From: JBHENC01 sp051000345
GTDB taxonomy: Bacteria; Acidobacteriota; Blastocatellia; Pyrinomonadales; Pyrinomonadaceae
Direction: 5' to 3'
Length of the DNA stretch: 15,521 nucleotides
Assembly (NCBI GenBank): GCA_051000345.1
Contig: JBPCOJ010000107.1
Location: 1 to 15,521, forward strand
Each line of letters starts with the position of its first letter. The first letter of the stretch is position 1. A program made the position numbers and the translations under genes. A model generated the notes under the pieces. It worked only from the letters and a program-made list of their open reading frames with translations. It was not told the DNA's origin and made no database searches. Below are positions 8,688 through 15,070 of the stretch, in pieces.

Positions 8688-9520
8688 CGCTTTGTTTCAA
8701 GCGACGAGAGCGGTTGTGTTTGAAGGCCGAAGCTTTGCGGGCTTTCGCCGATGATGGCGGCGGCGAAAAAGCGCGGCACATAATAAACATTTTCGTTTTG
8801 AAATGTTTCATCGAGTCGATTGCGCGCGGCGGTCAAAGCGCAGATGCTGCATCCTTTGGTTTGCTCGTTGACGATTGCCGCAAGGTCGCGCTCGACGCCG
8901 CCTTCACCGCGATTGTAAGCGAGCAAGGCAAGCGCTTCCTTCATCGAATCCGTTTTGAATTTAGCAAGATTTTTCCCGATGTAACGCGCGGCAGCGTCCG
9001 CCGATTTTTCTACGTCTAAAAGTTCCTGCGTGGTTAGCCCGAATCGCGCGCCCGTCTGCGGAAGAAACTGAAACATGCCGAGCGCGCCCACAGAATTCGG
9101 CGATTGCAAATTAACGTATTCGCTTTCGATGAGCGGAACGTAAAGGCCTATGAGCGGCGACACCTCACGCTTTTTGAAGGCCGCAATCAAAGCCGGAGCG
9201 TAAGTCTGCCCGCGCTCGAACACGAAACGCGCATCGCCCTTCCATAAACGATCACCGCCGTTGTTGCCGATGCGACGCGCGTAAAAATCCACAGCCTTCC
9301 CGATGTCCGCCGTAAACGCGGGCGTAAATTCATACTCCGTATTCGACATCCGGCGCGCAATGCCCCGCGCCTGTTCCGCGACGAACGCGGTTCGTTCTTC
9401 CCGCGTCATCTGTTGATAGAGTTTATTCGGCTGCGTCGCTTGCGCTTGGGTCGCGCCCGCAAATGTCGCCATAGAAATTATTGTGGCAAGCAGCAAAAGA
9501 AATGTTCTTTGAATTTCCAT
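8684..9520 (-). CDS. Secreted lytic transglycosylase (SLT domain)
   Basis: A 278-residue protein expected to cleave the MurNAc-GlcNAc bond of peptidoglycan in the periplasm, forming 1,6-anhydroMurNAc. Signal peptide: MEIQRTFLLLLATIISMATF, with likely cleavage after AQA near 28. The SLT fold shows the catalytic Glu132 in VPLIESEY, the GMFQFLPQTGARFGL motif and LLAYNRGEGG with the conserved Tyr-Asn. The tail YVPRFFAAAIIGESPQSFGL is shared with the kinase ectodomain at 12405-14501. The last 240 residues of both proteins align end to end, so they are paralogues. ATG 9520 has GAGGAAAA about eight bases upstream. The leader carries the same 30-bp element as the deacetylase gene at 11625. The stop overlaps that of the nuclease-like gene. 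Confidence 0.92.
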   Translation of the reverse strand: MEIQRTFLLLLATIISMATFAGATQAQATQPNKLYQQMTREERTAFVAEQARGIARRMSNTEYEFTPAFTADIGKAVDFYARRIGNNGGDRLWKGDARFVFERGQTYAPALIAAFKKREVSPLIGLYVPLIESEYVNLQSPNSVGALGMFQFLPQTGARFGLTTQELLDVEKSADAAARYIGKNLAKFKTDSMKEALALLAYNRGEGGVERDLAAIVNEQTKGCSICALTAARNRLDETFQNENVYYVPRFFAAAIIGESPQSFGLQTQPLSSLETKR

Positions 9521-9553
9521 TCGTCGTTTTCCTCATCTTTCATTTTGAAATGC

Positions 9554-9572
9554 GGGCGCATAAGAAACGCCC
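9554..9572 (-). other. Leader hairpin A upstream of the lytic transglycosylase gene
   Basis: On the transcript GGGCG (9568-9572 complement) pairs with CGCCC (9554-9558 complement) across a nine-nt loop, five base pairs. It sits between the shared 30-bp element and ATG 9520. A hairpin at the same relative place is found before the deacetylase gene with a different stem sequence that still pairs, which supports a real RNA structure. There is no U-tract directly behind the stem, so it is not a typical terminator. Confidence 0.45.
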
Positions 9573-9582
9573 TTCAATCTAA

Positions 9583-9612
9583 TAAGCGAGAAAGCGCGGC
9601 GAAAGTGTTCAC
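9583..9612 (-). promoter_or_regulatory. Shared 30-bp element A (ECF-type promoter candidate)
   Basis: On the minus strand it reads GTGAACACTTTC, seven variable bases, then TTTCTCGCTTA. The copy at 11691-11720 has the same 12 and 11 flanking bases with the same 7-bp spacing, 26/30 identical overall. It lies 62 nt upstream of ATG 9520. GTGAAC followed 18 bases later by CGCTTA has the shape of an ECF-sigma promoter (a GGAAC-like -35 and a CGTC-like -10), which is an inference from spacing and wording. Confidence 0.65.
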
Positions 9613-9615
9613 GCG

Positions 9616-9653
9616 GCTGGCAAGCGTTTGCAGATTGCTGAACGCTTGCCAGC
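9616..9653. repeat. Perfect 13-bp inverted repeat
   Basis: The arms GCTGGCAAGCGTT (9616-9628) and its exact complement (9641-9653) surround a 12-nt spacer. It begins only four bases upstream of shared element A with respect to the transglycosylase gene and is absent at the corresponding place of copy B. It could be an operator, a hairpin ending upstream transcripts without a U-tract, or a short dispersed repeat; nothing in the sequence decides. Confidence 0.6.
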
Positions 9654-9692
9654 AAAGTGCGGCTTAGACCGTCTGACAAAACCGGAAGATTA

Positions 9693-9783
9693 GCCACAGA
9701 GCCACAGAGATAGAAAAAGGTTAGAACCGAATTCAAAACTCTTTTATGTCTGCTTTACTCTGTGCCTCTCCGGTCTCTGTGGC
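9693..9783. repeat. Short inverted-repeat element with GCCACAGAG ends (MITE-like)
   Basis: GCCACAGAG at 9693-9701 is matched exactly by CTCTGTGGC at 9775-9783, and a second CACAGAG unit follows inside each arm (9703-9709, and the complement at 9758-9764). Outside, CAAAACC near 9678 and GGTTTTG near 9785 extend the symmetry. The centre is AT-rich. Intergenic repeats with a CACAGAG core occur in many environmental bacterial genomes as I recall, so this may be a dispersed family. It is the main content of the 325-bp gap between the transglycosylase and beta-lactamase genes besides the promoter element. Confidence 0.5.
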
Positions 9784-9845
9784 AGGTTTTGTTATGTACT
9801 TTTAGTAGAGGTCATTTCAAACCCCATCTATCCCGTTCGCTCTTT

Positions 9846-10661
9846 TCATTCTTTCGGTAAATAGCCCAGCGCCGTTAGTATCTGCTTCGTCACATCAATA
9901 CGCTTGTCGCGGGTTTCCGCAAAATTTGCGCTTTCGATATTTGTGGCGAAAAAATAAACGTTGCCGTTCGTTTCCAGATAACCGACGTACCACCCGATAT
10001 ATTTTCCTTCAGCCGTCGAGCCGCCGCCGGTTTTCGCGCTTAATTTGTAAGCAGTGGTTTTTTCACGCACGAGAATATCTTTGACAATGTCAATGGAGCG
10101 TTTAGAAACAGGCAAGCGTCCGGCGTAAAATGCTTTCAGAAATTCGACTTGTTCGTCGGCGGAAATTTTCAGCGAGCCGTTAAGCCAGAAGTTATCTATC
10201 CCGCCTGAGATGTCTTTGTTTCCGTAATTGAAACCTGCGATGTACTTCTTCATGCGCCGCTCACCGACACGCAGCGCAAGTTCTCTGTAATACCAAACGA
10301 CGGAATATTTGATTGCAGAGCGGAGTGTTTGGTCTTGCGCCCAGTGATTGAACGGCTCTTGATTCCAATTATCCTGCGGCGGATATTTCTGACGATTCCA
10401 CTGAATGACGAACTCGGCATCGCGGATCACGCCCGTGTCCAAACCGATCAGCGAGTTTGGAATCTTGAAGGTTGACTTCGGCGTGAATCTCTCGCGGCAA
10501 CGCTGTTCGTTGTAGCGAATGTAATGATCGTTCTTCAGATCATAGAGCACAAACGCGCCATTCGTATTCTTAAAGAACGAACTCAAATCCTGCGCGCGCG
10601 TGGTTGATTCCGTGCTCGCTGCAAATGCTAGCGACAAGCATATAATTGCTACAAATCTCAT
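9846..10661 (-). CDS. Class D beta-lactamase (OXA-like)
   Basis: A 271-residue serine beta-lactamase hydrolysing beta-lactams in the periplasm, of normal OXA length. A signal peptide with likely cleavage after RAQ or nearby (residue 24) precedes the enzyme. All class D motifs are present in order: S63-T-F-K66 (nucleophile and carbamylated lysine), S120-V-V122, Y146-G-N148, W159 in DNFWLNG and K210-T-G212. W159 is the expected partner of the carboxylated lysine. GAGGAGA lies eight bases before ATG 10661. It is only 28 bp behind the deacetylase gene and so is the second gene of that transcript. Whether it is a true resistance enzyme or a housekeeping penicillin-recognising protein cannot be told; the intact motif set argues for catalysis. 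The blaR-type sensor domain is missing, so it is not a BlaR fragment. Confidence 0.93.
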   Translation of the reverse strand: MRFVAIICLSLAFAASTESTTRAQDLSSFFKNTNGAFVLYDLKNDHYIRYNEQRCRERFTPKSTFKIPNSLIGLDTGVIRDAEFVIQWNRQKYPPQDNWNQEPFNHWAQDQTLRSAIKYSVVWYYRELALRVGERRMKKYIAGFNYGNKDISGGIDNFWLNGSLKISADEQVEFLKAFYAGRLPVSKRSIDIVKDILVREKTTAYKLSAKTGGGSTAEGKYIGWYVGYLETNGNVYFFATNIESANFAETRDKRIDVTKQILTALGYLPKE

Positions 10662-10689
10662 TTACAAAGTCTCCTCTATTGCCTCGTTG

Positions 10690-11625
10690 CTACAAGCCGA
10701 GAATATCCATTTTAGGCTTTTCGTAATCGCCATCTTCCGGCGGGTAACGCAAGATTTTATCGAATTTTCCACTCTCTTTGGCTAACGCCCAAATAATGCT
10801 TTCACCCGCTGGAACTATTTTCGGGGTAACAGAGAATACGGGATCGCCATAGGCTTTTTCGGCATCGACAAGCTGCCAGCCTTTACGCTCAAACATTCGT
10901 AGCAGATCACCGAGAAACAAACCGTTCAAGACGTTATGGTGAATCAGCAACGTATGTCTAACGCTGCGCCCTAAGACTTTATGAGAAAGGTTATCGTAAT
11001 AGCTGGCACGCTCCCAAACATGGTTCAAGTAAAAATCTCTGTAAGGCGTAATGTCCGACTTTGGATTATTCTTGAGCCGCGCCCGCAGCCTCCCGTCAAC
11101 GTACCAATCAGAGTTGTCAATCGTTACCTGTCCGTTGCGGTATCCTCGCTCTCTCAAGAAGGCGCGCATTTTATCTCGCTGCTCAATGGTATTACCTTCT
11201 TTTAAATACGGGAAACGCAGAAACATGCGGAAGCGCGAGAACTGTTTGAGCAGTGCTTCATTACGCAAAATATCTTGAGTGTATTTGCTAAAGTCCGCGC
11301 TGGGGTAAGACTCATGTGAGTAAGTGTGATTGGCGATTATGTGTCCGTGCTCGTTCCATAAACGTAGTAAAGGCAAATTCTTTTCATTATCAACATATTT
11401 GCCAGTCACAAACGCCGCCGCTTTCAGATTGCGCTGACGAAGCGCAGTAAGGATAGCTTGATTGCGCGCCACTCCTGACAGCACGGGCGCATCGTAAATA
11501 TTGAAGTCGTCCATTGTGATGGCGATCTGCGGCCGCTTAACTAAAGAAGCGAAAGCCGTCTTACGGTGTACACTTAAAGCGACACCGCACAAGCCAATAT
11601 TTTTAGCAAATTCTCTACGATTCAT
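10690..11625 (-). CDS. Polysaccharide deacetylase (NodB/CE4 family), Tat-exported
   Basis: A 311-residue enzyme expected to remove N- or O-acetyl groups from a polysaccharide outside the cytoplasm, perhaps peptidoglycan or an exopolymer. The N-terminus MNRREFAKNIGLCGVALSV carries a twin-arginine motif, implying folded export. CE4 motifs are complete: TMDD with D39-D40, NHTYSH with the metal histidines H100 and H104, R137-FPY140, TIDNSDW with D170/D173, and LLIHH with H229. The C-terminal 80 residues are not recognised. ATG 11625 has GAGAGGAA just upstream. It is the first gene of a two-gene unit with the class D beta-lactamase. Its leader contains shared element B and a hairpin, both also present before the transglycosylase gene. 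Confidence 0.92.
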   Translation of the reverse strand: MNRREFAKNIGLCGVALSVHRKTAFASLVKRPQIAITMDDFNIYDAPVLSGVARNQAILTALRQRNLKAAAFVTGKYVDNEKNLPLLRLWNEHGHIIANHTYSHESYPSADFSKYTQDILRNEALLKQFSRFRMFLRFPYLKEGNTIEQRDKMRAFLRERGYRNGQVTIDNSDWYVDGRLRARLKNNPKSDITPYRDFYLNHVWERASYYDNLSHKVLGRSVRHTLLIHHNVLNGLFLGDLLRMFERKGWQLVDAEKAYGDPVFSVTPKIVPAGESIIWALAKESGKFDKILRYPPEDGDYEKPKMDILGL

Positions 11626-11660
11626 TCGTCGTTCCTCTCATGATCATTGATTGATATGCC

Positions 11661-11679
11661 GGAGCGCTGAAAACGCCCC
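11661..11679 (-). other. Leader hairpin B upstream of the deacetylase gene
   Basis: In the transcript GGGGCG (complement of 11674-11679) pairs with CGCUCC (complement of 11661-11666) in six base pairs including one G-U, across a seven-nt loop. Position relative to the shared 30-bp element and to ATG 11625 matches hairpin A, although the stem sequence and length differ. Confidence 0.45.
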
Positions 11680-11690
11680 ATAACCTTATG

Positions 11691-11720
11691 TAAGCGAGAA
11701 AATGCGCTGAAAGTGTTCAC
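11691..11720 (-). promoter_or_regulatory. Shared 30-bp element B (ECF-type promoter candidate)
   Basis: Second copy of the element: GTGAACACTTTC, seven variable bases, TTTCTCGCTTA on the minus strand, 65 nt upstream of ATG 11625. It is in the gap between the deacetylase gene and the divergent sigma-factor gene. The likely recogniser, by inference, is the adjacent ECF sigma factor. Confidence 0.65.
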
Positions 11721-11755
11721 ACAATCATAAAATTTTTTGAGTCATTGCGTCGCGC

Positions 11756-11782
11756 TTGAGCGTGAATGAATGATGATAGAAT
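11756..11782 (+). promoter_or_regulatory. Possible sigma-70-type promoter for the ECF/kinase operon
   Basis: TTGAGC (11756-11761) and TAGAAT (11777-11782) are separated by 15 bp, shorter than the optimal 17. It points toward the sigma-factor start at 11833 and is the best match in the gap. Confidence 0.3.
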
Positions 11783-11832
11783 CTCGCGCAGACGAACACC
11801 GAAGACGCAATACGACGTAGTGAACAATCGGA

Positions 11833-12408
11833 ATGACAATGCGCTCAGTTCAGGATGTGACGGGATTGCTGCTCGAATGGCAGCAGGGAGACCATGACGC
11901 GCTCGATAAGCTGACGCCGCTTGTCTATGATGAACTGCGCCGCATCGCGCATCGCTATATGCGGCAGGAACGCGGCGGTCACACATTGCAAACCACCGCG
12001 CTCGTCAATGAGGCTTACGTGCGGCTCGTCGGCGGGCAGCGCATCGAATGGCAAAACCGCGCGCACTTTTACGGCGTCGTCGCGCAGGTTATGCGCCGCG
12101 TTTTAATCGACCACGCGCGGCGGCTTCAAAACATCAAACACGGCGGCGATGCTCAAAGAGTCTCGCTCGAAGAAATCGCCGTTTTGCCGCACGCGCGCGC
12201 CGCCGAACTCCTCGCGCTGGATGAAGCTTTGAACGAACTCGCCAGACTCGATGCGCGCAAAGCACGCGTCGTCGAACTGCGTTACTTCGGCGGCTTGAGC
12301 ATTGAAGAAACAGCAGACGTGTTGGACATTTCAGCGATGACCGTGCGCCGCGATTGGCGCGCCGCCAAAGCATGGCTCTATCGCGCGCTCAACGACGAAA
12401 ACAAATGA
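11833..12408 (+). CDS. ECF-type RNA polymerase sigma factor
   Basis: A 191-residue sigma-70-family factor lacking regions 1 and 3. Region 2 spans about 24-97 (LTPLVYDELRRIAHRYM, TALVNEAYVRLV, FYGVVAQVMRRVLIDHARR), and region 4 about 131-186, with a helix-turn-helix in SIEETADVLDISAMTVRRDW. The layout is that of the ECF group common in Acidobacteriota and Planctomycetes (TIGR02999-like), usually controlled by a partner protein kinase. Here such a kinase gene starts inside its stop (ATGA overlap), which strongly suggests that the two work together. ATG 11833 is weakly preceded by a ribosome binding site; ATG 11839 (residue 3) has GGA six bases before it and may be the true start. No anti-sigma factor gene is nearby. 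Confidence 0.95.
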   Translation: MTMRSVQDVTGLLLEWQQGDHDALDKLTPLVYDELRRIAHRYMRQERGGHTLQTTALVNEAYVRLVGGQRIEWQNRAHFYGVVAQVMRRVLIDHARRLQNIKHGGDAQRVSLEEIAVLPHARAAELLALDEALNELARLDARKARVVELRYFGGLSIEETADVLDISAMTVRRDWRAAKAWLYRALNDENK

Positions 12409-14501
12409 TGACGCCCGAACGATGGCAGCAAGTCGAAGAAGTGTTGCAGGCGGCGCTTGATCGCTCGCCGCCGGAGCGCGCCTCGTTTTTGGATGAAGCG
12501 TGCGCGGGCGACGAGGACTTGAAAAGCGAAGCCGAGTTGCTGATTCGCGCGCACGATGAAGCGGGCGATTTTATCGAGTCGCCCGCCGTCGCAGAACACG
12601 CGCGCGTGCTGTTGGGCTATGGATTTGATGTCAGTGGCGGGCGCATGGTCGGTTCGTACAAAATCATCGAGCGTCTCGGCGCGGGCGGCATGGGTGAAGT
12701 TTATCTGGCAGAGGACAAGCGTTTGAATCGCCTCGTTGCGCTCAAGATTCTGCCTGCTTTTTTTGCGACAAACGATATGCGTTTGCGCCGCTTTCAAAGA
12801 GAAGCGCGCGCCGTTTCAGCTTTGAATCATCCGAACATATTGACGATTCACGAAGTCGGCGAAGAGGAGGAAATCCATTTCATCGCCACTGAATTTATCG
12901 ACGGGCAAACAATACGCGATTTAATTGCGGCGCATGATTTATCGCTCGAAGAAATTTTAGACATTACCGCACAGGTTGCCGTTGGTTTGGCGGCGGCGCA
13001 CGCTGCCGGGATCGTGCATCGTGACATCAAGCCGGAAAACATTATGCGGCGCGCCGACGGCATCGTAAAAATACTTGACTTCGGCATCGCTAAATTAACG
13101 GAACAGCCCGCGCTCGATTCGTCAAATGAAGCCGCGACGATTCTCCAGACGCAAACCGAAACGGGCGCTGTCATAGGCACAATCGGTTATATGTCGCCGG
13201 AGCAGGCGCGCGGATTGGCGGTTGATGAGCGCACGGACATCTGGAGTTTGGGCTGCGTGCTTTACGAAATGCTCGCCCGTCGCGCGCCGTTTGCAAGCGC
13301 CACGCGGATGGACACGCTCGTCGCAGTGCTCGAACGCGAACCGCCGCCCGTCTTTCAATCTATGCCGTTCGCAAAAGACACCACCGCTGCATTGCAAAGC
13401 TTAGAGCGCATCGTGGACAAAACTCTCCGCAAAAAAACGAACGAGCGCTATCAAAAAACAACGGAGCTACTCGCGGACTTGGAAGGCGTCCGCCGCCAAC
13501 TCGACGCAACATCCGGCGCAACATCTAAAGCCCTGACGTTTTATTCAGCGGCTTCAATCGCTCCTCGTGCTTCGTCCGATGCTGTTTCTTATCCACAAAA
13601 GAAAGCGCGCAGATTACTCTATGGTCATGCCTTCATCTCGCTGATCGTTGCCGCCTCGCTGATGCTGGCGATGGCCGGAACCTTTCTTTACAAGCGTGCG
13701 AGCGTGCGACGCGACGCGGATACCACCAACGCCTCCAGCGTCCATGCACTGTCGAATAAACTCTACGCGCAGATGAGCGACGCGGAACAACGCCTATTCA
13801 TTGACGAACAGGCGCAACGCATTTCCGCGATGATGGGCGACCACCGCGCAAAACTGAACGAAGAAGCCTTGAGCGCGATCAAGCGTTATGTGGATTATTA
13901 CGCTGCGCCGCCCCGTTTGAATCAGCCCGGGGGCGATGATTTCCGCGTCGCTTATGCGCGGGCTGTGCCGTATGTGCCGCTCATCGCGCGTGAGTTTGCG
14001 GCGCGCAAAGTTCCCCTCATCGTCGGCGTTTATCTGCCGATGATCGAGTCCGGCTATCGAGTTTGTTTTGAGAGCAGCATGGGCGCGAAGGGTTTGTTTC
14101 AATTTTTGCCGCAGACTGCGAAGCATTACGGCGTCGCTCTTGAAGAAATGTGCGACGTGAAAAAAATGACGCCCGCCGCCGCGCATTACATCGCGGATCG
14201 CATGGCGGAACTCGGCGACGATGCCGAAAGCATGACGCTCGTTCTCTTGAGCTACAATCGCGGCGCGGAAGCGGTCAGAAGCGCGCTTCGGCAATTAAGG
14301 ACGGCGGACAATTACGAAAGAAATTTCTGGACGCTTTACGCCAACCGCGACAAACTCGACGATGAGTTTCGCAATGAAGGCGCTGGCTACGTCCCGAACT
14401 TTTTCGCCGCCGCCATCATCGGCGAAAACCCGCAGAACTTCGGATTGCAGTCGCCGCCACTCTCGACCTTGACCGGACAACAAGTGCCCGTTATACCTTG
14501 A
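12405..14501 (+). CDS. Transmembrane Ser/Thr protein kinase fused to a lytic transglycosylase ectodomain
   Basis: A 698-residue protein in four parts. An N-terminal segment (1-80) begins MMTPERWQQVEEVLQAALD and is typical of acidobacterial kinases. The kinase domain (about 85-360) has the glycine loop GAGGMGEVY (92-100), K114 in ALKIL, D207 in HRDIKPEN, D225 in DFGIAK and GYMSPEQARG, all intact. A single membrane span lies near 408-430 (FISLIVAASLMLAMAGTFL). Beyond it, residues 451-690 form an SLT lytic-transglycosylase domain with the catalytic Glu548 in PMIESGY, GLFQFLPQTAKHYGV and LLSYNRGAEA. That part is paralogous over its whole length to the free transglycosylase at 8684-9520. The start at 12405 is chosen because it overlaps the sigma-factor stop (ATGA); a longer open frame begins at 12354 but lies within the sigma gene. 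PASTA repeats, the usual wall sensors, are absent. Confidence 0.95.
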   Translation: MMTPERWQQVEEVLQAALDRSPPERASFLDEACAGDEDLKSEAELLIRAHDEAGDFIESPAVAEHARVLLGYGFDVSGGRMVGSYKIIERLGAGGMGEVYLAEDKRLNRLVALKILPAFFATNDMRLRRFQREARAVSALNHPNILTIHEVGEEEEIHFIATEFIDGQTIRDLIAAHDLSLEEILDITAQVAVGLAAAHAAGIVHRDIKPENIMRRADGIVKILDFGIAKLTEQPALDSSNEAATILQTQTETGAVIGTIGYMSPEQARGLAVDERTDIWSLGCVLYEMLARRAPFASATRMDTLVAVLEREPPPVFQSMPFAKDTTAALQSLERIVDKTLRKKTNERYQKTTELLADLEGVRRQLDATSGATSKALTFYSAASIAPRASSDAVSYPQKKARRLLYGHAFISLIVAASLMLAMAGTFLYKRASVRRDADTTNASSVHALSNKLYAQMSDAEQRLFIDEQAQRISAMMGDHRAKLNEEALSAIKRYVDYYAAPPRLNQPGGDDFRVAYARAVPYVPLIAREFAARKVPLIVGVYLPMIESGYRVCFESSMGAKGLFQFLPQTAKHYGVALEEMCDVKKMTPAAAHYIADRMAELGDDAESMTLVLLSYNRGAEAVRSALRQLRTADNYERNFWTLYANRDKLDDEFRNEGAGYVPNFFAAAIIGENPQNFGLQSPPLSTLTGQQVPVIP

Positions 14502-14556
14502 GCGTGAAGGCGCGCAACAAAACCGCGCGACAAAAATAGAAAGGGACAAAGCAGCT

Positions 14557-15048
14557 ATGCCAACTAAAAAAGCGAGTCAAAGAACATCTGTTTCCGCTCG
14601 CGCCGGAAAATCGAAGGCGACAAATAACCAAACTTCCGCGCCGCCATCTGTCGGTAAAAAAGCGGCAGGCAAAAAGAACGAGCCGCAGAAATCGAGCGCG
14701 AAAAAAACGGCGTCGGCAAACAAAGCGGCAACAACAAAAAACGCCGCGCGTGCTGATAAGCCAGCCGGAAAACAAACCGCAAGCAAAAAACAGAGCGCAG
14801 CAAAAAAACAGACTTCAGGTAAGCGCCGCGCGGCAAGCAAGCCCGCTGCCCGTCAGGGTTTGTTCGCCAAGACCAAACAGCTCGCCGGTGAAATAATCGT
14901 CGGCGCGGTCACGGGCGCGGCGCGCGGCGCAGTCAGAGGCGCAGTCGAGCCGCTCGAAGAAGCAGCCGGAATCACAGCCGAACATCACGACGAAGACGAG
15001 AAAAGCGAAGAACAAAAGGACGTCAGCGGGCAGGCAAACAAAACTTAG
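14557..15048 (+). CDS. Histone H1-like Lys/Ala-rich protein
   Basis: A 163-residue low-complexity protein. Residues 1-105 are Lys/Ala/Ser/Thr-rich with many KK-A and KKT repeats, comparable to AlgP/H1-like bacterial DNA-binding tails. Residues 106-140 form a Gly/Ala/Val-rich helical stretch with basic residues (KTKQLAGEIIVGAVTGAARG), and the last 22 residues are acidic (HHDEDEKSEEQKD). Nucleoid binding by the basic half is the likely function, inferred from composition alone. AAAGGGAC lies about ten bases upstream of ATG 14557. It follows the kinase gene by 55 bp on the same strand and might be cotranscribed, but no terminator or promoter decides this. Its stop lies 22 bp from the convergent RNase gene. 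Composition bias limits homology claims. Confidence 0.7.
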   Translation: MPTKKASQRTSVSARAGKSKATNNQTSAPPSVGKKAAGKKNEPQKSSAKKTASANKAATTKNAARADKPAGKQTASKKQSAAKKQTSGKRRAASKPAARQGLFAKTKQLAGEIIVGAVTGAARGAVRGAVEPLEEAAGITAEHHDEDEKSEEQKDVSGQANKT

Positions 15049-15070
15049 AACAGCTAATTCTGTTATTGAT

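Noticed and set aside
11818..11830. GTGAACA just before the sigma-factor start as an autoregulatory copy of the shared element
   Set aside because: Only seven bases match, the TTTC and CGCTTA parts are missing, and it is too near the start codon to be a promoter in that direction.
12354..12404. Upstream start for the kinase at ATG 12354
   Set aside because: It would add 17 residues (MARRQSMALSRAQ...) lying wholly inside the sigma-factor gene. The MTPERW start is the usual one for this kinase group and gives the ATGA overlap.
15049..15064. AACAG..CTGTT hairpin between the H1-like and RNase genes as terminator
   Set aside because: Stem of only five base pairs, AT-containing, and no U-tract on either side.
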